DNA of 64,000 nt from Streptacidiphilus rugosus AM-16 (GTDB taxonomy: Bacteria > Actinomycetota > Actinomycetes > Streptomycetales > Streptomycetaceae), in assembly GCF_000744655.1 (NCBI RefSeq), contig NZ_JQMJ01000004.1:1674001-1738000 (forward strand), written 5' to 3'. Each line of letters opens with the position of its first letter. The first letter of the stretch is position 1. The notes beneath the pieces were generated by a model, which worked only from the letters and a program-made list of their open reading frames with translations, did not search any database and was not told where the DNA came from. The position numbers and the translations under genes were made by a program. Of the stretch, positions 8,621 to 17,874 are shown piece after piece.

Positions 8621-8766
8621 GTGCCCAGGGGCGCGAGGAACTGCGCGAGCAACCACCCGGTGCGGATGGCCCTGTTCAGTGAGGACCATCCGCACGCGGG
8701 AGGGGGTACCTCCCGGCCGAAGGCCGGGGGATTGTCGCGCAGTTCCTCGCACCCCTGATAGTGCAA
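8621..8766. repeat. palindromic intergenic repeat, copy B (with internal insertion)
   Basis: The left arm (CCAGGGGCGCGAGGAACTGC), central hairpin (TGCGGATGGCCCTG ... GGACCATCCGCA) and right arm (TCGCGCAGTTCCTCGCACCCC) are present. The spacer before the right arm is enlarged by about 25 bp that carry an extra GGCCGAAGGCC hairpin. It lies between two convergent genes (GH5 and the ABC ATPase). Confidence 0.8.
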
Positions 8767-8790
8767 CCAGCCCTATGGCGCACAGGCGCC

Positions 8791-8842
8791 GCGCCCGCGC
8801 GCCGGAGGCGCGCAGTTCCTCGCGCCCCTGGGGTGGTGCAAC
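8791..8842. repeat. palindromic intergenic repeat, copy C (right arm only)
   Basis: A short form beginning with the hairpin CGCGCGCCGGAGGCGCGC and continuing into the right-arm sequence CAGTTCCTCGCGCCCCTGG and GTGCAAC. It follows copy B directly and is followed by copy D. Confidence 0.7.
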
Positions 8843-8864
8843 TTCCCCTCTGATGTGAGGGTTT

Positions 8865-8915
8865 CACGCCCGCGCGCCGGAGGCGCGCGGTTCCTCGCGC
8901 CCCTGACGGTGCGAC
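8865..8915. repeat. palindromic intergenic repeat, copy D (right arm only)
   Basis: Nearly the same as copy C (CCGCGCGCCGGAGGCGCGCG, then GTTCCTCGCGCCCCTG, ending GTGCGAC). Copies C and D look like a local tandem duplication of one short form. With copy B they fill the 362-bp space 8572-8933, which holds no gene. Confidence 0.7.
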
Positions 8916-8933
8916 TGGCCCCGCCGTCGTGGG

Positions 8934-9719
8934 CTACACGTTCACGCGCCAGCCCGGGACGGGGACCGCTTCGCGGAGGGCCCGGGTGTAGGGCTCGCGG
9001 GGGTCGTCGAGGACCGGGCCGCAGGCGCCCTGTTCCACCACGCGGCCGCGTCTCAGCACCAGCACCGTGTCGCAGAGCTGGCGGACGACGGCGAGGTCGT
9101 GGGAGATGAGCAGGTAGGCGAGGCCGGTCTCGGCGCGGATGTCCGTGAGCAGGTTGAGGATCTGGGCCTGGATCGAGACGTCCAGGGCCGAGACCGCCTC
9201 GTCCAGCACCAGGACCTTCGGCCGGGCCGCCAACGCGCGGGCGATGGCGACCCGTTGGCGCTGGCCGCCGGAGAGGTCGCGCGGGCGGGCGGAGGCCTGG
9301 CGTTCGGTGAGGCCGACCTGGTCGACCAGTTCGTCCAGCCGGGCCGCGCGCTCGGCGGACGAGAGCCCGCCGTGGTGCCGCAGGATCTCGTCGACGGCTG
9401 CCCGCGCACTCTGGCTCGGGTCCAGCGAGGTGTAAGGGTCCTGGAAGACGATCTGCAACTCCCGTGCCCGGGCATTGCGTTCGGCGCCTCCCCGGGCGGG
9501 GCGACTGCGGTCGCGGCCCATCACGGTGATACTGCCGCTGCCGGCCCGCTCCAGACCGACGAGCATCCGGGCGATCGTGGTCTTGCCGGAGCCGGACTCC
9601 CCCACGATCCCCAGCGAGCCGCCCGCCGGGACGGTGAAGCTGACGTCGGCGACCGCGTGGTGGGCCTTGAAGTACTTGTTCAGGCCGTGCACCTCCACGG
9701 CGTTGCTGACCGGGTTCAT
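8934..9719 (-). CDS. oligopeptide-type ABC transporter ATP-binding protein (DppF/OppF-like)
   Basis: The 261-residue ATPase has Walker A GESGSGKTT, the signature LSGGQRQR, Walker B VLVLDEAVSALD and the switch His in LLISHDLAVV. It is the last gene of a six-gene operon and overlaps the preceding ATPase by ATGA. The arrangement of two ATPases, two permeases and one binding protein is that of dipeptide/oligopeptide (Dpp/Opp) importers. ATPase hydrolysis on the cytoplasmic face drives uptake. The C-terminal oligopeptide domain is short, as in DppF subunits. Confidence 0.93.
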   Translation of the reverse strand: MNPVSNAVEVHGLNKYFKAHHAVADVSFTVPAGGSLGIVGESGSGKTTIARMLVGLERAGSGSITVMGRDRSRPARGGAERNARARELQIVFQDPYTSLDPSQSARAAVDEILRHHGGLSSAERAARLDELVDQVGLTERQASARPRDLSGGQRQRVAIARALAARPKVLVLDEAVSALDVSIQAQILNLLTDIRAETGLAYLLISHDLAVVRQLCDTVLVLRRGRVVEQGACGPVLDDPREPYTRALREAVPVPGWRVNV

Positions 9720-10738
9720 GCGTGGGCCTCCTCGCTCGTGCGGGCCGCGTGGATCTCCTCGACCCGCGCGCAGCGGACCAGGCCGCCGTCGAACTCGGTC
9801 AGCGGCGGCGGGGTCTGCTCGCAGCTCTCCGCGGCGAACGCGCAGCGCGGCGCGAACGCGCAGCCGGGACCGGCCTCGAAGGCCGAGACGGGACGGCCGG
9901 GGATCGCCGAGAGCCGCTCCGAGCGCTCGTCGATCGCCGGGCGGGAGCCCAGCAGGCCGAGCGTGTAGGGGTGCGCGGCCCGCTCGTGGAGCGTCCGGGC
10001 CGAGCGCAGCTCGACGATCCGGCCCGCGTACATCACCGCGACCCGGCCGCAGACCGCGAGCGCGAGGTCGAGGTCGTGGGTGATGAAGACCATCCCCATC
10101 CCCCGTTCCCTGCGCAGCCGGTCCAGGATGCCGACGACCTCGCGCTGGATGGTGACGTCCAGCGCCGTGGTCGGCTCGTCGGCCAGGATCAGCCGGGGCT
10201 CGGCCAGCAGCACGGAGGCGATCATCACCCGCTGGAGCATGCCGCCGGAGACCTCGTGCGGGTACTGGCGCAGCCGGCGGCCGGGATCGTCGATGCCGAC
10301 CTCGGTCAGCACCTTCTCGGCGCGGGCCAGGGCCTCCTTCTTGCCCAGGCCACGGTTGCGGAGCAGCGCCTCGGTGAGGAAGGCCCCGATCCTGCGGGTC
10401 GGGTTGATGTGGGCCCGCGGGTCCTGGAAGACCAGGCCGACGCCGCCGTCGCGATAGCCGCGCAGCGCGCCGACGTCCATCGCGCCCACGTCGGCGCCCT
10501 CGAAGCGGATCGTGCCCGAGGCCGTCGCCGCCTGCGGCAGCAGCCGGGTGATCGCCCGGACCGTCATCGACTTGCCCGAGCCCGACTCGCCTACCAGGCC
10601 GAGCGCCTCCCCGGGCGCGAGGGTGAGGTCGACGCCGTCGAGCAGGGTGCGCGAGCCTCCGTCCTCGGTCGCGAAGTCGACGGTCAGGCCGGAGAGTTCC
10701 AGCAGCGGCTGGTCCGCTGCTGTCGGTGCGGCGGTCAT
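9716..10738 (-). CDS. oligopeptide-type ABC transporter ATP-binding protein (DppD/OppD-like)
   Basis: The 340-residue ATPase has Walker A GESGSGKSM, the signature VSGGMLQR, Walker B LILADEPTTALD and FITHDLDLAL. The C-terminal oligopeptide/dipeptide transporter domain carries the Cys-rich GCAFAPRCAFAAESC motif, which in characterised OppD/DppD proteins holds an iron-sulfur cluster. It overlaps its neighbours on both sides by four bases. It forms the heterodimeric motor with the 8934 product. Confidence 0.93.
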   Translation of the reverse strand: MTAAPTAADQPLLELSGLTVDFATEDGGSRTLLDGVDLTLAPGEALGLVGESGSGKSMTVRAITRLLPQAATASGTIRFEGADVGAMDVGALRGYRDGGVGLVFQDPRAHINPTRRIGAFLTEALLRNRGLGKKEALARAEKVLTEVGIDDPGRRLRQYPHEVSGGMLQRVMIASVLLAEPRLILADEPTTALDVTIQREVVGILDRLRRERGMGMVFITHDLDLALAVCGRVAVMYAGRIVELRSARTLHERAAHPYTLGLLGSRPAIDERSERLSAIPGRPVSAFEAGPGCAFAPRCAFAAESCEQTPPPLTEFDGGLVRCARVEEIHAARTSEEAHA

Positions 10739-11628
10739 GCGGCGGCTCCCACGGTGGTCTTGTCCTGGACGGCGGCAGCGGCACGGCGGGACCGGCGCAG
10801 GTAGCCCGGCGGCTTCTCACCGCTGATCCTGGCGCCCAGCACGGTCAGCGAGAGCACCGTGAGGACGATCAGGACGCCCGGGGCGATGACGGGCAGCCAG
10901 TAACCCTTGATCAGCGCGTCGCTGTCGCTGACCATCACGCCCCAGTCGGAGGCGGGCGCCTGGACCGCCAGGCCCAGGTAGGAGAGCGAGGCGAGGTCGA
11001 GCAGCGCGTAGCCGAAGGCGATCGCGGCCTGGCCGACGACCACCGGCGCGATGTTGCGCAGGATGTGCCGTCCGGTGATCCGCAGCACGCCGAAGCCCTG
11101 CACCGCCAGCGCGTCGACGTAGGGGCTCACCCGCTGCTGCCGCGCCGCGGCCCGCACGATCCGGGCCAGGAACGGGACGTAGGCGATCGACAGCGCGGCG
11201 ACGGCCGGGGTCAGACCGGGACCGAACAGGGCCACCGTCAGCACCGCGAGCAGCAGGCCCGGCAGCGCGTAGACCAGGTCGAAGACCCTGGCCACCACGC
11301 CGTCGACCCAGCCGCCGTACCAGCTGGCCGCGAGCGCGAGCGGGATCCCGACGAGCAGGGAGACCCCGACCACCAGCGCCGGGCCGAGCAGGCTGGTGCG
11401 CGCGCCGTAGACGAGCCGGGACAGGATGTCCCTGCCGATGCCGTCGGTGCCCAGCAGGTGCGCGGCCGAGGGGCCGGAGTAGGCGTCCAGCAGGCTCTGC
11501 TGGTTCGGGTCGGCCGGGGCGACGAGGGCGGCGGCGATCGCGGCGAACAGCACCACGACCAGGAAGACCGCGGCCGCGATCCCCGAGCGGCCGAGCGTGC
11601 CGCGCGCCCGGGTCCAGAGGTGTGTCAT
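10735..11628 (-). CDS. oligopeptide-type ABC transporter permease (DppC-like)
   Basis: The 297-residue inner-membrane permease has six predicted spans and the BPD_transp_1 domain. It has the N-terminal OppC-type segment and the periplasmic loop DPNQQSLLDAYSGPSAAHLLGTDGIGRD that typifies DppC proteins. The coupling-helix region reads QRVSPYVDALAVQGFG. ATG 11628 has AGGGAG about nine bases upstream and overlaps the DppB-like stop. It pairs with the 11625 product to form the channel. Confidence 0.92.
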   Translation of the reverse strand: MTHLWTRARGTLGRSGIAAAVFLVVVLFAAIAAALVAPADPNQQSLLDAYSGPSAAHLLGTDGIGRDILSRLVYGARTSLLGPALVVGVSLLVGIPLALAASWYGGWVDGVVARVFDLVYALPGLLLAVLTVALFGPGLTPAVAALSIAYVPFLARIVRAAARQQRVSPYVDALAVQGFGVLRITGRHILRNIAPVVVGQAAIAFGYALLDLASLSYLGLAVQAPASDWGVMVSDSDALIKGYWLPVIAPGVLIVLTVLSLTVLGARISGEKPPGYLRRSRRAAAAVQDKTTVGAAA

Positions 11629-12572
11629 GAGGTACTCCCTGCCTCGCGCAGGCGCGGGTCGACGAGGGCCTGGATCAGGTCGCTGGCCGCGTTGCACAGC
11701 ACGAACGCGCCCACCAGCAGCAGGGCCACGGCCTGGACGACCGGGAAGTCCTTCTGTGCGACCGACTGGATGGTCAGCTGCCCGATGCCGGGCACGGCGA
11801 AGGCCGACTCGACCACCAGGGTCGAGGCGAAGGTGCCGGCGGTGAGCAGGCCGACCGCGGTGATGATCGGCGGCAGCGCGTTGCGCAGCACGTGGCTGCG
11901 GAGCACCGTCGCCCGGGGCAGGCCGCGCACCAGCGCGGTCTGCACGTGCTCGCGTTCCAGCTGCTCGCGCACGGCGTTGCGGGTGACGCGGGCCAGGAAG
12001 CCGCAGGAGAGCACCGCCATGGCGACCGCCGGCAGGGCCAGGCCCTGGATCCTGCCGCCGAGTCCGTCGCCCAGCCCCGAGGCCGGGAACCAGCCGAGCT
12101 TGACCGCGAAGACGGAGATCAGCAGGGTCGAGGCGACGAAGGGCGGGACGGTGACCGAGACCGAGGTGAGCATGGAGACCGCGCCGTCGACGCGTCCCGG
12201 CAGCAGCGCCGCGGCCAGGCCGGCCGCCATGCCGACGACGACCACCAGGATCATCGTCATCAGCACCAGCAGCAGGGTGTTGCCCAGCCCGGCGCCGATC
12301 CGGTCGGCGACCGGCTGGCCGGTGACCATCGAGGTGCCGAGGTCGCCGTGGAGGACCCCGGTGAGCCAGTCCCAGTAGCGGACCGGCAGCGGCTGGTCCA
12401 GGTGCAGCCGGTGCCGCACCGCCGCGCGGGCGGCGGCGGTGGGCTGGCGGCTGCCGAACAGCACGTTCTCCGGGCTGCCCGGCGCCAGGTAGAGACTGCC
12501 GAAGATGACGACGCTGGACAGGAAGAGCGTGGTGAGCAGTCCGCCCGTCCGGTGCAGCAGCAGCCGCCCCAT
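11625..12572 (-). CDS. oligopeptide-type ABC transporter permease (DppB-like)
   Basis: The 315-residue permease has an N-terminal span (TGGLLTTLFLSSVVIFGSLYLAPGSPENVLFG) and the typical DppB segment LHLDQPLPVRYWDWLTGVLHGDLGTSMVTGQPV. The EAA-type coupling loop is around EQLEREHVQTALVRGLPRATVLRSHVLRNALPP. Its start overlaps the binding-protein stop by one base (12572), so the transporter is tightly coupled. Confidence 0.93.
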   Translation of the reverse strand: MGRLLLHRTGGLLTTLFLSSVVIFGSLYLAPGSPENVLFGSRQPTAAARAAVRHRLHLDQPLPVRYWDWLTGVLHGDLGTSMVTGQPVADRIGAGLGNTLLLVLMTMILVVVVGMAAGLAAALLPGRVDGAVSMLTSVSVTVPPFVASTLLISVFAVKLGWFPASGLGDGLGGRIQGLALPAVAMAVLSCGFLARVTRNAVREQLEREHVQTALVRGLPRATVLRSHVLRNALPPIITAVGLLTAGTFASTLVVESAFAVPGIGQLTIQSVAQKDFPVVQAVALLLVGAFVLCNAASDLIQALVDPRLREAGSTS

Positions 12573-14221
12573 CAGGGCGCCCCGACCGCGGTGACCCAGG
12601 CGTTGTCCATGTAGGAGAAGGTCAGCGGGGCGCCGGTGACGGCCTTGCTCTGGAAGAGCAGCGCGCGCGGCTGGACGATCGGGATCCAGGGCAGGTCCTG
12701 GCTCAGCAACTGCTGGGCCTTGAGCACCTGCTGGGCCCGCGCCTGCGGGTCGTCCGTCGCCTGGGCGGCGTCGAGCGCGGCCTGCACGCCGGGGTTGGCG
12801 TAGCCGTTGAAGTTCTGCACGCCGCTCTTGGTGCCGTAGCTCGCGTACATGGTCGCGGCCTCGGGGTACTCCATGTAGTTGATCGTCAGGAAGCCGTCGT
12901 AGGACGCGCGGGCCTTCGGGTCGGTGAAGAGGCTGCCGTACTGCTGGTCCGGCAGGCCGACCAGCTTGACCTTGAGGCCGATGGCCTGGCCGGTCTGCTG
13001 CAGCACCTGGGCCAGCTGCGTCTGGGAGGGGGTGCCCGCCGCGTAGGCGATGCTGACCTGCTTGCCGGTCGCGCCCGCCTGCTGCACCAGCTTGGTGGCG
13101 GCGGCGATGTCGGGCGCCTTGGACAGCTCGTCGTAAGCGGCCTGGTAGGTGGCCTTGGCCGGGTTGTTCAGCCAGAAGCCGGGGCCGGCGACGGCGTAGA
13201 GCGGGTCGGCCGCGCCGCCGTAGATCGCCTTGGCGATGCCGACGCGGTCGATCGCCGCGCTCAGCGCCTGCCGGGTGCGGGCGTCGGCCAGGCCGCCCGA
13301 GAAGCTGGAGACGATCAGGTCGACGTTCTGCGTGGTGGAGCCGGACTCGCCGATGTAGAGCTTGCCCGCCGCGGCCTTGCCCAACTGGGCGATGGTGGAG
13401 GACTGCAGGTCGAACGCGCCCTGGACCGTTCCGGAGGAGAGGGCGTTGGCGAGCGCGGAGGGGTCGGCCAGGAACTTGAAGGTGACCGTCTCCGCCTTGC
13501 CCGCGTGGCTCGGGTCCCAGTAGTTGGCGTTCTTCTTCAGCACCATCTGGTTGGTGCCGTCGAAGGACTGCACGGTGTAGGGGCCGGCGCAGACGACGCC
13601 GACGTTGGCGTTGCCGAAGTTGGCGCCCGCCTTGACCGCGAACGACTTCTCGACCACGGCGGCCGCCAGGATGCCGAGGTTGCGCACGAAGATGTAGTCG
13701 GGCTTGGTCAGACTGACCGTCACCTCGTGCGGCCCGGTGGCCTTGACGGTGTCGACGTCGTTGAAGGAGTCGGCGTAGTTGCTCGCCACGGCCGGGTCGA
13801 GGTTGCGGACCAGGCTGTAGACGACGTCGTCGGTGGTGACCGGCTTGCCGTCGCTGAAGGTGGCGCGCGGGTCGAGCTCGACGACGACGTGCTTCGAGTC
13901 CGGCTGCGACCAGGACTTGGCGATGCCCGGGTGCATCGTGTAGTCGGCGGCGACCCGGATCAGGGGCTCGCAGACGTTGCCGAGGATGGTCTCCTCGGGG
14001 TAGTCCGCGGTCTTGACCGGGTCCTCCGAGTAGGGGGCGCGGTAGTCGCCGGACCAGGTGAGCGAGGACAGCGGCTGGGTGCCGGGGGCGGTGGTCACCT
14101 GGGACGTGGAGAAGTTGCTCTTGGCGTCGGGGGTCTTGGCCGCGCCGCCGGAGCCGCAGGCGGTGGCGAGCAGCGCCACGGCCGTGCCGGAGAGTGCGGC
14201 ACGCAGGAGTCTGGTGTTCAC
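12572..14221 (-). CDS. SBP_bac_5 family substrate-binding lipoprotein
   Basis: The 549-residue lipoprotein has signal and lipobox ALLATAC (Cys22), then the family 5 extracellular solute-binding fold: YPEETILGNVCEPLIRV, DPRATFSDGKPVTTDDVVYSLVRN and LSQDLPWIPIVQPRALLFQ. Relatives bind peptides, nickel or small amides. It is encoded between the amidohydrolase (31-bp gap) and the permeases, so the ligand is probably an amide, formamide or peptide-like compound that the hydrolase then cleaves. This link is inferred from gene order. Confidence 0.9.
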   Translation of the reverse strand: MNTRLLRAALSGTAVALLATACGSGGAAKTPDAKSNFSTSQVTTAPGTQPLSSLTWSGDYRAPYSEDPVKTADYPEETILGNVCEPLIRVAADYTMHPGIAKSWSQPDSKHVVVELDPRATFSDGKPVTTDDVVYSLVRNLDPAVASNYADSFNDVDTVKATGPHEVTVSLTKPDYIFVRNLGILAAAVVEKSFAVKAGANFGNANVGVVCAGPYTVQSFDGTNQMVLKKNANYWDPSHAGKAETVTFKFLADPSALANALSSGTVQGAFDLQSSTIAQLGKAAAGKLYIGESGSTTQNVDLIVSSFSGGLADARTRQALSAAIDRVGIAKAIYGGAADPLYAVAGPGFWLNNPAKATYQAAYDELSKAPDIAAATKLVQQAGATGKQVSIAYAAGTPSQTQLAQVLQQTGQAIGLKVKLVGLPDQQYGSLFTDPKARASYDGFLTINYMEYPEAATMYASYGTKSGVQNFNGYANPGVQAALDAAQATDDPQARAQQVLKAQQLLSQDLPWIPIVQPRALLFQSKAVTGAPLTFSYMDNAWVTAVGAP

Positions 14222-14252
14222 GGGGAGGTCTCCTCGGGTAGCGGGGCGGCGG

Positions 14253-15923
14253 TCAGGCGTCGGCGGCGGCGTGGACGAGTTCGCCCTGGACGTAGGTGCG
14301 CAGCACCCGCGTGTCGGCGATGGCCTGGGTCGGTCCGTCGAAGGGGTTGCGGTCGAGCACGACCAGGTCGGCGAGCTTGCCGGTCTGGAGCGAGCCGGTG
14401 AGCTCGTCGAGGTGGTTCACCCGCGCCGTCCCGGCGGTGTACGCGGCGATGGCGGAGCCGAGGTCGATCCGCTCCTCGGGGCCGAGGATCCGGTTCGGGT
14501 CCTCCTCGCCGGTGCGGTTGACCGCGACGTGGCAGCCTGCCATGACGTCGGGGGTGGAGACCGACCAGTCGCTGCCGGCGGCCAGCATCGCGCCGGCGCG
14601 CAGCAGGGAACCGAAGGGGTACTGCCAGCCGGCCCGGCGCTCACCCAGGAACGGGATGGTCAGCTCGTCCATCTGCGGCTCGTGGCAGGCCCAGAGCGGC
14701 TGCATGTTCGCGGTCGCGCCGAGGGTGCGGAAGCGGGCGATGTCGTCGGGGTGGACCACCTGGAGGTGGGCCAGATGGTGCCGGTTGCCGCGGTCGCCGT
14801 TGCGGCGCAGCGCCTCCTCGACGGCGTCGAGGGCGTTGCGGACGGCGCGGTCGCCCAGCGCGTGGAAGTGCACCTGGAAGCCGGCCGCGTCGAGTTCGGC
14901 GACGTAGCCGCCCAGCTTCTCCGGGTCGACGAAGTCCATGCCCGCGTTGCCCGAGGAGCAGCCGCAGCCGTCCAGGTAGGGCTCCAGCATGGCGGCGGTG
15001 TGGTTCTCGGCGACGCCGTCGAGCATGATCTTGACGGTGCCCGCCCGGAAGCGTTCCCCGTTGCGCTCGGCCTCGGCACGGCGGTCCTGGAAGCCGGACA
15101 GCTGCTCCAGGCCCCCCTCGCGGTCCCACCACTGGGCGGCCCGGGCCCGAGCGGTCAGCGTGCCCTCGCGGTCGCCGCGGATGTAGGCGCCGTACACGTC
15201 GCCGGGTCCGAAGGTGGCCCCGACGCCCGCGTCCTGCCAGCCGGTGATGCCGTAGCTGTGCAGGTAGGCCTGCCCGGCCAGCAGGCCCTGGTAGAAGTCC
15301 TCGTCGGAGGCGGGCGGTATACAGCGGGTGACCAGCTCGGCCGCGCCCTCTTGGAGCATGCCGGTCGGGACGCCGTCGGCGTCGCGCTCGATCCGGCCGT
15401 CGGCCGGGTCGGGGGTGTTCGCGTCGATGCCGGCGATCTCCAGTGCGCGGCTGTTGGCCCACAGGCCGTGGCCGTCGCGGTTGGGCAGCGCCACCGGACG
15501 GTTCCCGACCGCGCCGATCGCGTCCAGCAGGTCCCGGTGCGGGGTGCCGCCGGGGAACGCCTCCATGCTCCAGCCGCCGCCGGTGATCCAGGTGGCGTCC
15601 GGGCGGGCGTCGGCGTAGGCGGCGACCGCGGCGACGTATTCGTCTGCGGTACGCAGCTCGTGCAGGTCGCAGCTGCGCAGGGTGGTGCCGGCCAGCACGG
15701 GGTGGACGTGCGCGTCCTGGAAGCCGGGCAGCAGCAGCTTGCCGGCGAGATCGACGACCTCGGTGCCGGGGCCGATCAGCGGACGGACATCGTGGTCCTG
15801 CCCGACGGCGACGATGCGGCCTTCGCGGACCGCGAGGGCGCCGGCCCAGGACCTGGCCGGATCGACGGTGTAGACAGGGCCGCCGAGAAAGACCAGGTCG
15901 GCGGGGTGGTGATCGCGGTGCAC
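14253..15923 (-). CDS. YtcJ-like metal-dependent amidohydrolase
   Basis: This 556-residue enzyme is of the Amidohydro_3 type (N-substituted formamide deformylase / YtcJ group). Metal-site motifs are GFQDAHVHP near residue 70, HFHALGDRAVRNALDAVEEAL in the middle, HLAHLQVVHPDD and GSDWSVSTP. No signal peptide is present, so it acts in the cytoplasm. It leads an operon with the peptide-type importer, which fits uptake and then hydrolysis of an amide. GTG 15923 is the start. Expression is probably controlled by the divergent TetR through the 16006-16024 operator. Confidence 0.88.
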   Translation of the reverse strand: MHRDHHPADLVFLGGPVYTVDPARSWAGALAVREGRIVAVGQDHDVRPLIGPGTEVVDLAGKLLLPGFQDAHVHPVLAGTTLRSCDLHELRTADEYVAAVAAYADARPDATWITGGGWSMEAFPGGTPHRDLLDAIGAVGNRPVALPNRDGHGLWANSRALEIAGIDANTPDPADGRIERDADGVPTGMLQEGAAELVTRCIPPASDEDFYQGLLAGQAYLHSYGITGWQDAGVGATFGPGDVYGAYIRGDREGTLTARARAAQWWDREGGLEQLSGFQDRRAEAERNGERFRAGTVKIMLDGVAENHTAAMLEPYLDGCGCSSGNAGMDFVDPEKLGGYVAELDAAGFQVHFHALGDRAVRNALDAVEEALRRNGDRGNRHHLAHLQVVHPDDIARFRTLGATANMQPLWACHEPQMDELTIPFLGERRAGWQYPFGSLLRAGAMLAAGSDWSVSTPDVMAGCHVAVNRTGEEDPNRILGPEERIDLGSAIAAYTAGTARVNHLDELTGSLQTGKLADLVVLDRNPFDGPTQAIADTRVLRTYVQGELVHAAADA

Positions 15924-16005
15924 GGGCGCTCCAGAGCAGGGTCGGACGGAAAACCGGGGGCAGCGCTGCCGGATGTGTGGAGTAGCAAAGCTGGTGACAA
16001 CGGCC

Positions 16006-16024
16006 CTGTCAATGCCATTGACAG
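16006..16024. promoter_or_regulatory. perfect 19-bp operator for the divergent TetR
   Basis: CTGTCAATGCCATTGACAG is a perfect palindrome with 9-bp arms around a single C. It lies in the 207-bp gap between the amidohydrolase/ABC operon (minus) and the TetR gene (plus), about 83 bp from the amidohydrolase start. Size and symmetry are typical of a TetR dimer site. Binding is inferred. Confidence 0.7.
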
Positions 16025-16130
16025 CGGCACGCCGTTACGATCGGATGAAGCGATCCCGCGTGAAGGCGTCCACAGCGCGACGCGGGACAGTCGGCCGGCG
16101 GCACGAGGCGAACGATGAGGAGGGGCCCAC

Positions 16131-16865
16131 GTGGAGGCCCAAGTGGCGGAGCAGGCGTCGAAGCGACGCGTCGCGCTCACCCGGGAGTCGATCCTTGAGG
16201 CCGCGCTGCGGCTCAGTTCGCCGGAGGGCGGCGGCCAGCTCACCTTCAGCCGCCTCGGCAAGGAGCTGGGCGCGGACCCGACGGCGGTCTACCGGCACTT
16301 CCGCGACAAGGACGAACTCGTGCTCGCGCTCACGGATCTGGTGATCCACGAGGGCATCGAACTCGCCCGCGCGGCACTGCCGGACGGCCCCTCGGAGGAC
16401 TGGCGCGCCTGGCTCACCGTCACCGCGGACAGCGTCCGCACCGCGTACCTGGCCCGCCCGGCCCTGGCCGTCCTCGCCGCCGCGCGCACCACCGCGAGCC
16501 CCGCGGAGACCGGCAGCGTCGAGGAGGTCATCGCGGTGCTCCACCGAGCCGGCCTGCCGGTCCTTGAGGCGGCCGAGTGCTACCGCCAACTCTTGGACCT
16601 CACGCTGGCGATGACGCAGTACTCCGCCGCGTTCACGGCACTGGGCCCGGCGATCCACGCCAAGGACGAGGCGGCCTGGGCGGTCAAGTACGGCATGCTC
16701 CCGGAAGAGGACTTCCCCCTGCTTCACCAGAGCGCGCAGCGGCTGACCGAGCTCTACCGGGACGACACCGAGGTCTTCCGGATGACACTCGCGACCTTCC
16801 TCGACGGCCTCTCCGTCCGCATCGACCGCGCGCACGCGGCGGAAGCCTCCGCGCGACAGGCCTGA
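16131..16865 (+). CDS. TetR family regulator of the amidohydrolase/ABC operon
   Basis: The 244-residue protein has a TetR DNA-binding domain (ALTRESILEAALRLSS, FSRLGKELGADPTAVYRHFRDKDELV at about 39-64). Its long C-terminal domain resembles the tetracycline-repressor C-terminal class. GTG 16131 follows GAGGGGCCCAC. It is divergent from the hydrolase and transporter operon, with a perfect palindrome between them. The most likely role is a repressor released by the imported substrate or its product. Confidence 0.88.
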   Translation: MEAQVAEQASKRRVALTRESILEAALRLSSPEGGGQLTFSRLGKELGADPTAVYRHFRDKDELVLALTDLVIHEGIELARAALPDGPSEDWRAWLTVTADSVRTAYLARPALAVLAAARTTASPAETGSVEEVIAVLHRAGLPVLEAAECYRQLLDLTLAMTQYSAAFTALGPAIHAKDEAAWAVKYGMLPEEDFPLLHQSAQRLTELYRDDTEVFRMTLATFLDGLSVRIDRAHAAEASARQA

Positions 16866-17181
16866 GGCCGGCCCTCTCCGAGGGCTCGTCCCTTTTTGCC
16901 TAACCGGCACAGAACATCCGACCGGTCAGGCAAAAAGAGATGCCCCCTGCCTCGGCCGCGGGGCACGTCCTGGGCGACCGGCCGTTCGAGGATCGCGGCG
17001 GTGCCGCCGTCCGTCTGTTCCGTCGTCACCTCGTCCGCGACGGCGTTGAAGCCCTCCGAGTTCCACGTGCCGACGCGGCGACGGTTAGGACGTGCACCGC
17101 GCCATCAGGGGCCGGAACCGGATCGACTATCTTGACGCCACATCGAGCGGATGCGGGGCGCGGTCGCCGACCGCGTGGGGC
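16866..17181. other. gene-poor gap between convergent genes
   Basis: The 316-bp space between the TetR gene and the cytochrome b-like gene holds the strong hairpin at 16892-16937. Nothing beyond that is recognisable. A minus-strand frame over part of it (to about 17029) has no convincing start, family or codon support. Confidence 0.5.
16892..16937. terminator. bidirectional terminator with T-rich and A-rich arms
   Basis: The arms CTTTTTGCCTAACCGG (16892-16907) and CCGGTCAGGCAAAAAG (16922-16937) pair over 16 positions with one mismatch, around a 14-base loop. The A/T-rich stem base is unusual for this genome and suits intrinsic termination in both directions. It lies 26 bp past the TetR stop. 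Confidence 0.75.

Positions 17182-17854
<673 letters not shown>

Positions 17855-17874
<20 letters not shown>

Noticed and set aside
8572..8933. Small open frames in the repeat cluster
   Set aside because: Their translations come from the palindromic arms and recur wherever the repeat occurs, so they are not genes.
16754..17029. 91-residue minus-strand frame over the TetR 3' end
   Set aside because: It runs through a terminator hairpin and into TetR coding sequence on the other strand, with no recognisable domain.
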